From Blastomonas fulva (GTDB lineage: Bacteria > Pseudomonadota > Alphaproteobacteria > Sphingomonadales > Sphingomonadaceae), in NCBI RefSeq assembly GCF_003431825.1, contig NZ_CP020083.1:372001-436000 (forward strand): DNA of 64,000 nucleotides, read 5' to 3'. The translations under genes were made by a program, and so were the position numbers. Positions 50,540 through 59,255 of the stretch are shown one piece after another (positions within the stretch are counted from its first letter, which is position 1; every line of letters begins with the position of its first letter). The notes beneath the pieces are model-generated. The model did not search any database. It was not told where the DNA came from and saw only the letters and a program-made list of their open reading frames with translations.

Positions 50540-52074
50540 GAAAAACGCTCCTCGATCTCGGCGACGAGCAACGCCCGGTCGATCTTGCCGTTGGGGTTCT
50601 TGGGGAAGGTCTCACGCAGTTCGACGATCTTGGGCAGCATGAACGCGGGCAGCTCCTTTTTCAGCGCGATGAGCAGGTCGTCGACCAGCGCCTCGGGGCG
50701 AGGCACCAGCGCCGGACGTGCCAGCAGCAGGATCGCCTGACCGAGCTGCGGATCGGGAATGCCCAGGGCAACCGCTTCGGCCACCAATCCGGTCGATGTC
50801 GCTGCATCCTCGATTTCCGCCGGGCTGATGCGGTTGCCCGAGGACTTGATCATCGCATCGCGTCGTCCGACGAAATACATAAGGCCCTCAGCATCGTGCC
50901 GCACCCGGTCGCCCGACCACACCGCCATCCCGCCATAATGAGAGAATGCAGGCGCGCGCTTGAACCGCTCGCGGGTGCGGGTCTCGTCCTGCCAATAGCC
51001 CTGAGCGACCAGCGGTCCTGCGTGGACCAGCTCGCCTTCCTCGCCATCGGCGGCATCCTGCCCGGCATCGTTGACCACCAGGATCTCCGCGAACGGGATC
51101 GCCTTGCCGATCGAGGTCGGGTTGTCGTCGATCAGATCGGGATCGAGATAGGTCGAGCGGAATGCCTCGGTCAGGCCATACATCGCGTATATGTCGGTGG
51201 AGGGGAAAATGCCGCGCAGCCGCTTGACCAGCGCCGGGCTGAGCGCTCCGCCGCTGTTGGTCAGCCGCCGCATGCTGGCGACGGCCTCTTCGGGCCAGGT
51301 GTAGTCGATGAGTTGCGTCCAGAGCGGCGGAACTGCCGCCAGCGTGGTAATGGCGTGCCGCGCGCACGACTTGATCACGTCGCGTGCCATCAGATAGTCG
51401 AGCGGCACCGCAGCGCCGCCCGCAGCCCATGTCGAAAGCAGCTGGTTTTGCCCGTAGTCGAAGCTCAAGGGCAGCACGCACAAGGTGCGGTCGGAGAATT
51501 TGAGCTTGAGATAATGCGCGACGCTCAGCGCCCCCAGCCACATGTTGGCGTGGGTCAGCATCACCCCCTTGGGCTTGCCGGTCGAGCCCGAAGTATAGAG
51601 GATCGCGGCGAGATCGGAGGGATCGCGGTGCGAGGGGTGCGCGCTCATCTCCCCCTCCTTCCACTTTTCCATCGCCTCCTCGTCTTCCATGACCAGGCAA
51701 TCCTCGGGCACGTCACCGGGCAGCAGCGAGTTCATGCGGGTGCGGTTGGTGATCAGCATCCGCGCGCCGCTATCGCCCAGGATATGCGCGACCTGCGCGC
51801 GCTTGAGCACCGGGTTGATCGGCACGTGGACCACACCCGCCCTTGCCGCCGCCAGCGGCATCAGGCAGGTGGTCTCATTCTTGGGCAGCCAGGTGGCGAT
51901 CCGGTCACCATGGGCCAGCCGAAACGCGGTTAACCAATGGGCAAGCAAACCGATACGCAAATTTAGGATGTCGTAGCTAAGTGTCTCCTCGCGCAGCACC
52001 AGGGCATCGGCCCGGCCGACGCCGCGCAGGACGAGATGATCAAGCGGTTGCGGAGTGGGATCGAGAGAAATCAC
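50536..52074 (-). CDS. Acyl-CoA ligase (AMP-forming), exosortase A system-associated (TIGR03098-like)
   Basis: 512 residues of the adenylate-forming family: [20 protein letters not shown] (AMP-binding), YGLTEAFRSTYL, WSGDRVRHDAEGLMYFVGR, and a C-terminal NPNGKIDRALL with the catalytic Lys. It probably activates an acyl or amino-acyl substrate for loading onto the nearby acyl carrier protein, which is inference from the cluster. It overlaps the decarboxylase gene and is transcribed divergently from the acyltransferase gene. Confidence 0.9.
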   Translation of the reverse strand: MISLDPTPQPLDHLVLRGVGRADALVLREETLSYDILNLRIGLLAHWLTAFRLAHGDRIATWLPKNETTCLMPLAAARAGVVHVPINPVLKRAQVAHILGDSGARMLITNRTRMNSLLPGDVPEDCLVMEDEEAMEKWKEGEMSAHPSHRDPSDLAAILYTSGSTGKPKGVMLTHANMWLGALSVAHYLKLKFSDRTLCVLPLSFDYGQNQLLSTWAAGGAAVPLDYLMARDVIKSCARHAITTLAAVPPLWTQLIDYTWPEEAVASMRRLTNSGGALSPALVKRLRGIFPSTDIYAMYGLTEAFRSTYLDPDLIDDNPTSIGKAIPFAEILVVNDAGQDAADGEEGELVHAGPLVAQGYWQDETRTRERFKRAPAFSHYGGMAVWSGDRVRHDAEGLMYFVGRRDAMIKSSGNRISPAEIEDAATSTGLVAEAVALGIPDPQLGQAILLLARPALVPRPEALVDDLLIALKKELPAFMLPKIVELRETFPKNPNGKIDRALLVAEIEERFS

Positions 52075-52107
52075 GAACGGCCTGGTTCAAGAGAGAGATG
52101 CAATATC

Positions 52108-53175
52108 ATGGGGTTCATGACTTTGAATGATGAATATCATGATAACCCGAAGCCCGGCATAGCGCACCGGGTTTCTGGAGGCTGTGATGCGGATCGCACC
52201 GGCCAGCGCACGGCCCGGCGCACCGGGCTGTTCGACCGCGCCTTGTGGTTCGACGGATTGCACCGCCACTGCCTCGCCGCGCAGGCACCGCACATCGCCT
52301 ATGCCGCCGAGGATGGCGACGCGGTAAAGCTCTACCTCATCGACAACGGCCGCGCCGGCATGCTGGCCATGGCCAACTGGTACAGTTTCATCTGGCGCCC
52401 GGTGTTTGGCGGCAACCCCGATGCGTCGCGCCGCCGCGCTCTGCTCGAGCGGACCGCGCGCCGCCTGCCGCGCGAAACGCATCGCATCGTCCTGTCGCCC
52501 GTACCCGACGAGGACAGCTCTGCCAGCCTGATCGCCGAGACCTTTGCCGCCGCCGGATGGCTGGTGAGCCAGACCCCCTGCGACGAGAACCATGTGCTGC
52601 ATGTGAACGGTCGCAGCTTCGACGAATACTGGGCAACCCGCCCCGGGCAATTGCGCTCCACCGTCAAGCGCAAGGGCAACAAGGGCGTGGTCGATCTGCG
52701 CATCGAGACCGTGTTCAACGCGGGCAGCTGGCTCGACTACGAGACGATCTATGCGCGCAGCTGGAAGCCCGAAGAGGGCAACCCCGATTTCCTGCGCTGG
52801 CTGGCGGCGCGCGAAGCGGAGGCAGGGCGGCTGCGCATGGGGATCGCCAGCATCGACGGGCAGGCGGTCGCGGCACAGTTCTGGACGGTCGAGAACGGCA
52901 CCGCCTATATCCATAAGCTGGCGCACGACGAACGGCACATCCAGGCCTCGCCCGGCACGCTGCTCACCCATGCGCTGTTTAGCCATGTGATCGACACCGA
53001 TCATGTCGATCTGGTCGATTTCGGCACCGGCAGCGACCCTTACAAGCGCGACTGGATGGAGGATGTCCGCCCGCGCTATCGCCTTGAAATGCTGTGGCCC
53101 AAGGCGCCTCTGGCGTGGCCCTATCTGGCGAAGCATCGCATGGCGGGACTTGCCGCCCGTTTTGGGAAGGACTAA
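52108..53175 (+). CDS. GNAT/FemAB-like acyltransferase of the exosortase A-associated cluster
   Basis: About 355 residues. The C-terminal half (ATRPGQLRSTVKRKGN, IDGQAVAAQFWTVENGTAYIHKLAHDE, SPGTLLTHALFSHVID and DFGTGSDPYKRDWM) matches the GNAT-fold, FemAB/BioF2-like acetyltransferases found in exosortase-linked loci. It probably transfers an acyl group to a polysaccharide or lipid intermediate. The start is uncertain: ATG 52108 is chosen because the frame upstream runs into the divergent ligase gene. It is followed by the ACP gene, probably in the same transcript. Confidence 0.83.
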   Translation: MGFMTLNDEYHDNPKPGIAHRVSGGCDADRTGQRTARRTGLFDRALWFDGLHRHCLAAQAPHIAYAAEDGDAVKLYLIDNGRAGMLAMANWYSFIWRPVFGGNPDASRRRALLERTARRLPRETHRIVLSPVPDEDSSASLIAETFAAAGWLVSQTPCDENHVLHVNGRSFDEYWATRPGQLRSTVKRKGNKGVVDLRIETVFNAGSWLDYETIYARSWKPEEGNPDFLRWLAAREAEAGRLRMGIASIDGQAVAAQFWTVENGTAYIHKLAHDERHIQASPGTLLTHALFSHVIDTDHVDLVDFGTGSDPYKRDWMEDVRPRYRLEMLWPKAPLAWPYLAKHRMAGLAARFGKD

Positions 53176-53229
53176 GGCCGCACACCAGCGGCCGGGGGAG
53201 CCGTGGGTTGCACGGCCAGCGAGGGACAT

Positions 53230-53514
53230 GTGAGCGATATCCAGACCAACGGTCAGAACGACGCCGTCGAGCGCGTGGTACGCAATGTGCTGCGCGACAT
53301 TTTGGGCCTGTCCGAAGACCAGGTGAGCGGGTTCGACCGCGATACCGAGCTGTTCGGCGCGCTGCCCGAGCTGGATTCGATGGCGGTGGCGGGGCTGCTC
53401 ACCGAAATGGAAGACCGACTCGACATCCTGATCGAGGATGACGAGGTCGATGGCGAGCTGTTCGAGAATTTCGGCAATCTCGTCGATTTCGCGCGGGCGA
53501 AGATCACCGCGTGA
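53230..53514 (+). CDS. Acyl carrier protein of the exosortase A-associated cluster
   Basis: 94 residues from GTG 53230, with GAGGGA just upstream; a GTG at 53203 would add nine residues. The protein is acidic and helical, and the phosphopantetheine attachment site is the Ser of ELDSMAVAGLL. It is distinct from the fatty-acid AcpP sequence. It would carry the substrate activated by the nearby AMP-forming ligase. Its stop overlaps the start of hydrolase 2 (GTGA). Confidence 0.88.
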   Translation: MSDIQTNGQNDAVERVVRNVLRDILGLSEDQVSGFDRDTELFGALPELDSMAVAGLLTEMEDRLDILIEDDEVDGELFENFGNLVDFARAKITA

Positions 53515-54206
53515 ACGCGAGCTATCGGTTCGACGGCAACGACGAACTGTGCCTGCGCTTCGGGCCGGATGACGCGCCGAGGCTGCTGATCCTGCCGCCG
53601 TTGTTCGACGAGGCCAACCGCGTGCGCCATCTGATGGTAGAATTCGGGCGGTTGCTCGGCGACCTTGGCATTGCCAGCCTGCTACCCGACCTGCCCGGCT
53701 GCAACGAAAGCCTGGTTCCGCTCGACACCGCCAGCATCAGTCTGTGGCAGGCGGCGCTGATCACCTGTGCCGAGCAGCTTGGCCCCGTCACCCACGTCGC
53801 GTCGTTGCGCGGCGGCGCGTTGCTTGACGGTGCTCTGGGCGATCTGCGCCGCTGGCGGCTGGCTCCGGTGAAGGGCGGGCAGCTATTGCGTACGATGCTG
53901 CGCACCCGCATCGCCTCCGACCGCGAGGCTGGGATCACCAGCAGCAGCGAGGCGCTGATGGAAACCGCGCGCGCATCGGGGATTGAACTGGCAGGCAACA
54001 GCCTCTCGCCGTGCATGATCCGCGAACTCGACAGCGCCGCGCCTTCGCAGAGCAGCGCGATCCGGCTGGTGCGCTTTGCCGACGATCCGCTCGATGCAGA
54101 TGGCCGCATAACAGGCGCGCCGCTGTGGCTTCGCGCCGAACCCGCGCATGATCCCGCGATGGCGGCGGCGATAGCACAGGACATAGCGGCGTGGATGCGC
54201 GGATGA
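53511..54206 (+). CDS. Exosortase A system-associated hydrolase 2 (TIGR03101-like)
   Basis: 231 residues with an alpha/beta-hydrolase-like layout (LLILPPLFDEANRVRHLMVEF, then SLLPDLPGCNES). The nucleophile-elbow position reads ASLRGGALLDG instead of GxSxG, a feature of this subgroup, so classical hydrolase activity is doubtful. It starts at a GTG that overlaps the ACP stop and ends overlapping hydrolase 1 by four bases. The name comes from the conserved gene order with the decarboxylase, ligase and ACP. Confidence 0.82.
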   Translation: MNASYRFDGNDELCLRFGPDDAPRLLILPPLFDEANRVRHLMVEFGRLLGDLGIASLLPDLPGCNESLVPLDTASISLWQAALITCAEQLGPVTHVASLRGGALLDGALGDLRRWRLAPVKGGQLLRTMLRTRIASDREAGITSSSEALMETARASGIELAGNSLSPCMIRELDSAAPSQSSAIRLVRFADDPLDADGRITGAPLWLRAEPAHDPAMAAAIAQDIAAWMRG

Positions 54207-55024
54207 GGCAGCATTTCACCTTCGATTGCGCAGGCGACACTCTTACCGCGACGCTCGACGGCGCCGACAGCACCACCGGGCTGCTGATCGTCAGCGGCGG
54301 CAACGAAATCCGCTCGGGCGCGCATGCCGGGATGGCGGCGCTGGCAGCAGCCATCGCGGCTGCGGGCCACCCGGTGATGCGCTACGACCGGCGCGGCATC
54401 GGCGACAGCACCGGCGAGAACGCCGGTTTCGAATCCACCTCCGACGATATCGCCGCCGCCGTGCAGGCGATGCGCACCCGCGTCCCGTCGCTCGCCCGGC
54501 TGGTGGCATTCGGCAATTGCGATGCTGCGAGCGCGCTGGCGCTTTACGGTCCGGCGGCGGGGATCGACGCGCTGGTGCTCGCCAACATGTGGACACTCGA
54601 GAGTGAGAGCGACGAGCCAGACGAGGCCGAAGCGGCCGCCACGATGACCGCAGGCGCAATCCGCAGCCGCTACCTCGCCAAGCTGAAAAACCCGCGCGAA
54701 CTGTGGCGGCTGGCAAGCGGCGGGGTCGACATCGGCAAGCTGGTGCGCGGGCTGCGTCAGGCCGCGGCGAAGACCGAGGTCACCGGGCTGGCAGCAAAGC
54801 TGGGACAAGCGCTGGCGGAGATGCCGGTCCCGGCGAAGCTGCTCGTCGCCGAACATGACCGCACCGCGATGTGGTTCCTCGAGCACTGGGACAGTGCCCC
54901 CTTCGCCGCCGCGCGCGCCAATGCCGGCATCACGATGGCGCGCCTCGACAGCGGCTCGCACAGCTTCGCGTCCGCCGGCGACAAGGCGTGGCTGCGCGAG
55001 CGGATCCTGGAAGCGTTGACCTAG
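54203..55024 (+). CDS. Exosortase A system-associated hydrolase 1 (TIGR03100-like)
   Basis: 273 residues with an alpha/beta-hydrolase fold: LIVSGGNEIRSGAHAG, PVMRYDRRGIGDSTGEN and a Cys in the nucleophile position (FGNCDAASAL) instead of Ser. The acid and His parts would be in VAEHDRTA and SGSHSFAS. It may act as a thioesterase-like enzyme on the ACP-bound intermediate, which is inference. ATG 54203 overlaps the hydrolase 2 stop. It is last of the acyltransferase-ACP-hydrolase 2-hydrolase 1 run. Confidence 0.85.
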   Translation: MRQHFTFDCAGDTLTATLDGADSTTGLLIVSGGNEIRSGAHAGMAALAAAIAAAGHPVMRYDRRGIGDSTGENAGFESTSDDIAAAVQAMRTRVPSLARLVAFGNCDAASALALYGPAAGIDALVLANMWTLESESDEPDEAEAAATMTAGAIRSRYLAKLKNPRELWRLASGGVDIGKLVRGLRQAAAKTEVTGLAAKLGQALAEMPVPAKLLVAEHDRTAMWFLEHWDSAPFAAARANAGITMARLDSGSHSFASAGDKAWLRERILEALT

Positions 55025-55087
55025 AAAACGCCGTTCATCCGGGTGCGTGATGCTCAGCCGCAGGCATAGCCATGGCAGTCAATCCGC

Positions 55088-56173
55088 CTATGCGCTCCGG
55101 CGGTGTTCCACCCTTTGGGACGGCGCCGGGAGCGGCGCGGAATCGAGCAGATCGCCAAAACTCAGGGGCCGATCGGTCAGGCTGGGGTGCGGCGAATACC
55201 CGTCGTGCCAGTATTTGGGGTCTATGATGTCCCGCGCGATGCTCATGCCGAAGATCCGCCGCGCGTGCGGCGACCGGTTGTCGGGCCCGGCATGGAGCAG
55301 ATCGCTGCGATAGAGAATGACCGTTCCCTTGCGCGGTGCGGTCTGCACCAGCGAGAACAGGTCATCGAGCGCCTGACGGTTGCGATACAGATTCCACACT
55401 CTGCGCGGACCGAGCATGCGAAGACTGAACTGGGAATTCTTCCCCAAGACGAAGCGCAACAGATTTGGCTGGTGCTGATCCCATTTGGTCGAAAACACCC
55501 GGTCGCGAAATTCGCCGGGGGCCAGAGCGGCCCGATCGGCCTTGCGCATGACCCACAGCTTTCTCAGATTGTGCCACAGGATCCGGTAATTGCATTGCGT
55601 CCGGAACAACTCCATCCACTCATAGGCCCTGCCATCATGGTTGTTGTCGGCACCGCCGTACATGTGGGTGCCGGGCACGAACACCGTTCCGCCCTGCTGC
55701 TCGGAGACATCTTCCACGGCAGCAAAAAGGCTGATCACGCCGGCCGGGTCGCGGTGGATATACTGATGCGATGAGCCCAGATAGCTGGTGAATGTCGCGA
55801 TTTCGAGGACCGGACGCGACCGACCACAATATTCCGAGACAACGCCCTCGACACGCTGGCACAATGTGGCGGCAAAGCTCGTGACACGCGGGGTCGAGGG
55901 TAGCGAGCAGAAGTCGCGGCGCAGATACCGGTTGTCCGTCTCGCTGGCGAAGGAGCACTGGCTGCGATCGGGATCCTCGATGGTCTGGCTGATCAGCTCG
56001 AGGCCGACATCCGCTTCGTCATCCGAAAGCAGGCCGGTCAGGATGACCAGGCCGTGCGTGTCCATGATCGTCACGGCCTGGCGGGCGCAATGATCCGCGA
56101 GCCTGCCATTTTCATCGAGAACCGCAGGGACTTCGAACGCGGACGTATCGTTGGAAACGCTGAATTCTTTCAT
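55088..56173 (-). CDS. Phytanoyl-CoA dioxygenase-family (PhyH) protein
   Basis: 361 residues of the Fe(II)/2-oxoglutarate dioxygenase superfamily. The metal-binding HxD is in QYIHRDPAGVIS, the distal His in SDLLHAGPDNRS, and an Arg some residues later would bind 2-oxoglutarate (PHARRIFGMSIAR). The substrate is unknown: PhyH members hydroxylate lipids and many secondary metabolites. It is convergent with the hydrolase cluster. Base composition is slightly lower in GC than in its neighbours. Confidence 0.82.
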   Translation of the reverse strand: MKEFSVSNDTSAFEVPAVLDENGRLADHCARQAVTIMDTHGLVILTGLLSDDEADVGLELISQTIEDPDRSQCSFASETDNRYLRRDFCSLPSTPRVTSFAATLCQRVEGVVSEYCGRSRPVLEIATFTSYLGSSHQYIHRDPAGVISLFAAVEDVSEQQGGTVFVPGTHMYGGADNNHDGRAYEWMELFRTQCNYRILWHNLRKLWVMRKADRAALAPGEFRDRVFSTKWDQHQPNLLRFVLGKNSQFSLRMLGPRRVWNLYRNRQALDDLFSLVQTAPRKGTVILYRSDLLHAGPDNRSPHARRIFGMSIARDIIDPKYWHDGYSPHPSLTDRPLSFGDLLDSAPLPAPSQRVEHRRSA

Positions 56174-56449
56174 GCGAGCCTGCCTTGCCTTGATCCCTGG
56201 TTCCCCGGATAGCCTTGCCGATCACATGCATGCTTGGCCGTTTTGGGGGATTTGGAGCCAGCTATTCTATGGGCGCACAAGCTTCTACATCTGGTTAAAC
56301 GGGTATGATCAGGCGGAATTTCCCACAGCGATGGATGCCATCCCGTTCCCGCCACCAGCCAATGTCGCCACCCTCGCGAAAGCGGGGGGTGACGCTCCTA
56401 CGCAACGGTATTGCACAAGCGGGATTCGGACGGCCGCAGGGAGAGCAGC

Positions 56450-57415
56450 TTACTCCGCCGCAATCGCCTCGAAGTCCGCTTCGGCCAGGAACCGTTCGAC
56501 ATCCAGCGCGGCCATGCAGCCGGTGCCGGCCGCGGTGACCGCCTGGCGGTAGACCTTGTCCATCACGTCGCCGCACGCGAAAACGCCGGGGACGCTGGTG
56601 AACGGCGTGCCCGGGGTCACTTCGATATAGCCGTCGCGGTCGAGCGGGAGATGGCCCTTGAACAGTTCGGTCGCAGGCGCGTGGCCGATTGCGACGAAGC
56701 CGCCGTCGACCGCGAGGTGCGAGGTCTCGCCGGTCACGGTGTCCTTCAGGTCAATGCCGACCAGCCCGTGCGGCTGGCCGCCGCCGACGAAGCGTTCGAC
56801 GCCCTTGTTCCACAGAACGCTAATCTTGGGGTTGGCGAACAACCGCTCCTGCAGGATCTTTTCCGCGCGCAGCGAATCGCGGCGGTGGATCAAGGTCACA
56901 TTGTCCGAATGGTTGGTGAGATACAGCGCCTCTTCGACCGCGGTGTTGCCGCCGCCGATCACCGCGACTTTCTTGCCGCGATAGAAGAAGCCATCACACG
57001 TTGCACACGCAGAAACGCCCTTGCCGCCCAGCTCCTGCTCGCCCGGGACGCCCAGCCACTTGGCCTGCGCGCCGGTGGCGATCACCAAAGTTTCCGCCTC
57101 GTACACGGTGCCGCCATCGCCGATCAGCCGGAACGGGCGGCGCGACAGGTCGACCGACACGACGGTGTCGTAGATCATCGTGGTGCCGACATGCTCGGCC
57201 TGCGCCTGCATCTCCTGCATCAGCCACGGCCCCTGCACCACGTCGCGGAAGCCGGGATAGTTCTCGACATCGGTGGTGATGGTGAGCTGCCCGCCCGGCT
57301 GCAGCCCCTGCACGACGATGGGCTTGAGCCCTGCGCGCGCGCCATAGATCGCGGCGGAGAGGCCGGCGGGGCCGGAGCCGAGGATCAGCATGCGGGTCTG
57401 GACGGTATTGGTCAT
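56450..57415 (-). CDS. trxB: Thioredoxin-disulfide reductase
   Basis: 321 residues from ATG 57415; the frame runs on upstream, but without homology. The FAD motif is GSGPAGLSAAIYGARAG, the redox-active pair is C137/C140 (ACATCDG), the NADPH motif is VIGGGNTAVEEAL, and the end motif is GVFACGDVMDKVYRQAVTAAGTG. It reduces thioredoxin with NADPH, which in turn supports ribonucleotide reductase. It is transcribed divergently from the polyketide synthase gene. Confidence 0.96.
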   Translation of the reverse strand: MTNTVQTRMLILGSGPAGLSAAIYGARAGLKPIVVQGLQPGGQLTITTDVENYPGFRDVVQGPWLMQEMQAQAEHVGTTMIYDTVVSVDLSRRPFRLIGDGGTVYEAETLVIATGAQAKWLGVPGEQELGGKGVSACATCDGFFYRGKKVAVIGGGNTAVEEALYLTNHSDNVTLIHRRDSLRAEKILQERLFANPKISVLWNKGVERFVGGGQPHGLVGIDLKDTVTGETSHLAVDGGFVAIGHAPATELFKGHLPLDRDGYIEVTPGTPFTSVPGVFACGDVMDKVYRQAVTAAGTGCMAALDVERFLAEADFEAIAAE

Positions 57416-57614
57416 GGCAAGAGCCTTCTGATGAATTGCGAGCCCGGCATGTGGCCTGCGGCTGCACCGGCCGCAAGAGGCACGGCGCCGGGCTGCCGCA
57501 CAAGAATATGTTGGACCGAGGCTAAAGCAATTTGCAGCGGCGATGCCAAGCATGATTCCGGTGCTGCCCATCAATTCGCTTGCCAAGGTGGCAGGCCGTG
57601 GCCACCTAGGCGCG

Positions 57615-58646
57615 ATGCTTCCCCGCATTCAGTCCATCGCCACGGGCGTCCCGTCCTTTGCCATCACCCAGCACCAGGTGCGCGATTTCGTCGCCAGCGC
57701 GCTGCCGCAAGGGCTGCCGCCGCGGATTGCGGCCATTTATGATAGCACCGGCGTCAACAGCCGCGCGATCGTGCAGGCGCCCGAAGAGTATCTCGGCCCA
57801 CCCGATTTCGGGGCGCGCAACGCGCTGTATCTCGCCGCCGGGCAGCAGTTGCTCGAAGAGGTAGCAAACGCCGCGCTGGCAAAGGCCGGGCTCGCCCCCG
57901 ACCAGATTGATGCCATCGTCTGCGTCTCGTCCACCGGCATTGCGACACCTTCGATGGCGAGCCAGATGCTGAACCCCATGGGGTTTCGCGCCGATGTGAT
58001 GTGCCTGCCGCTGTTCGGCTATGGCTGCGCGGGCGGTGTGCTGGGGCTGCAGGTCGCGGGCGATCTGGTGCGTGCGGAACCCAGGCGGCGAGTGCTGCTG
58101 CTGACGCTCGAACTGTGCTCGCTCGCCTTCCGCTTTGGCGATCTCACCAAGAAGGCCATCATCGCCTCGACCCTGTTCGCCGATGGTGCCAGCGCGATCG
58201 TGCTTACCGCCGATGGCGATGGCCCTGCGCTGGGGCATTTCGCCCAGCACACCTGGCCCGACAGCCGCGCGATGATGGGCTGGGATGTCGACACTCTGGG
58301 GCTGGGGCTGATCCTGTCGCGCGACCTGCCCGCGTTCGTCGCCAGCGAATTCGCGCCGGTGGTCGATGGCTTTCTCGCGCAGGCCGGGCTCGACAAGGCG
58401 ACACTGACCGAACCCGCGTGCCACCCCGGCGGACGCAAGGTGATTGATGCGCTCGAGGCGTATTTCGATGACCTGACGGGCGGGCTTGTCCAGACCCGCG
58501 CGGTGCTCGCCGATCACGGCAACATGTCCTCGCCCACGGTCCACTTCGTGCTCGAGCGCATCCTGGCCAAGGGCGAGTCCGGGCCGCTGCTTCTCACCGC
58601 GCTGGGACCGGGCTTTACCGGCGCGATGGGAGTGCTGCACCGATGA
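57615..58646 (+). CDS. Type III polyketide synthase
   Basis: 343 residues from ATG 57615; an ATG at 57543 is possible but not supported by homology. The full catalytic triad is visible: C138 (FGYGCAGGVLG), H270 (ACHPGGRKVI) and N303 (HGNMSSPTV). It is a chalcone-synthase-like enzyme that extends an acyl-CoA starter with malonyl-CoA, usually to pyrones, resorcinols or phloroglucinols. The methyltransferase gene overlaps its end by four bases, the frequent T3PKS-ICMT pairing that suggests a methylated phenolic lipid product. Confidence 0.93.
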   Translation: MLPRIQSIATGVPSFAITQHQVRDFVASALPQGLPPRIAAIYDSTGVNSRAIVQAPEEYLGPPDFGARNALYLAAGQQLLEEVANAALAKAGLAPDQIDAIVCVSSTGIATPSMASQMLNPMGFRADVMCLPLFGYGCAGGVLGLQVAGDLVRAEPRRRVLLLTLELCSLAFRFGDLTKKAIIASTLFADGASAIVLTADGDGPALGHFAQHTWPDSRAMMGWDVDTLGLGLILSRDLPAFVASEFAPVVDGFLAQAGLDKATLTEPACHPGGRKVIDALEAYFDDLTGGLVQTRAVLADHGNMSSPTVHFVLERILAKGESGPLLLTALGPGFTGAMGVLHR

Positions 58647-59200
58647 TGCAGATGAGCGAGCTTGCACCCTATATGTGGCAACCCGGCTGGGCCGCGGCCT
58701 GGGTCGTGCTCGCGCTGCTCACCGCGCAGCGCCTGCTCGAACTTGTCTATGCCCAGCACAACACCAAAAGGCTGCTCGCGCGTGGCGCGACTGAGCATGG
58801 CCGGTCGCATTATCCGCTGATGGTCGGCATCCACGCAAGCTTCCTGCTTGCTTTGTGGCTGAGCACCCCGCCCGATGCGCCAATGCTGTGGCCGCTGCTC
58901 ATCGTGTTTGCGCTGCTGCAGATCGCGCGGCTGTGGGTGCTGGCGACTCTCGGCCCCTATTGGACCACGCGGATCATCTCCTCTCCCGATTTCCCGCGCA
59001 TTTCCGGCGGTCCCTATCGCCTCGTCCGGCACCCCAATTACTGGGTGGTGACGCTCGAGATTCTGACCATTCCGCTGATCTTCGGCCATGTCCAGATCGC
59101 AGCGCTGTGGACCGTGCTCAACTTCGGCATCCTGTTCATCCGCATCCGCACCGAGAACGTCGCGCTGGCCCGCCGGGAGCCCCAAAAACCTGTCGCCTGA
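58643..59200 (+). CDS. Isoprenylcysteine carboxyl methyltransferase-family membrane protein
   Basis: 185 residues with four or five hydrophobic helices. The C-terminal catalytic stretch GGPYRLVRHPNYWVVTLEI matches the ICMT/phospholipid methyltransferase family, in which RHPNY binds AdoMet. Bacterial members do not act on isoprenylcysteine. Next to a type III PKS they are thought to O-methylate the alkylpyrone or alkylresorcinol product in the membrane. It overlaps the PKS stop by four bases. Confidence 0.9.
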   Translation: MMQMSELAPYMWQPGWAAAWVVLALLTAQRLLELVYAQHNTKRLLARGATEHGRSHYPLMVGIHASFLLALWLSTPPDAPMLWPLLIVFALLQIARLWVLATLGPYWTTRIISSPDFPRISGGPYRLVRHPNYWVVTLEILTIPLIFGHVQIAALWTVLNFGILFIRIRTENVALARREPQKPVA

Positions 59201-59255
59201 TCGCGACGATGCGCTTAGGATCGGGCGCTCGACGGATCGCGATGAGAGGGTTTTG

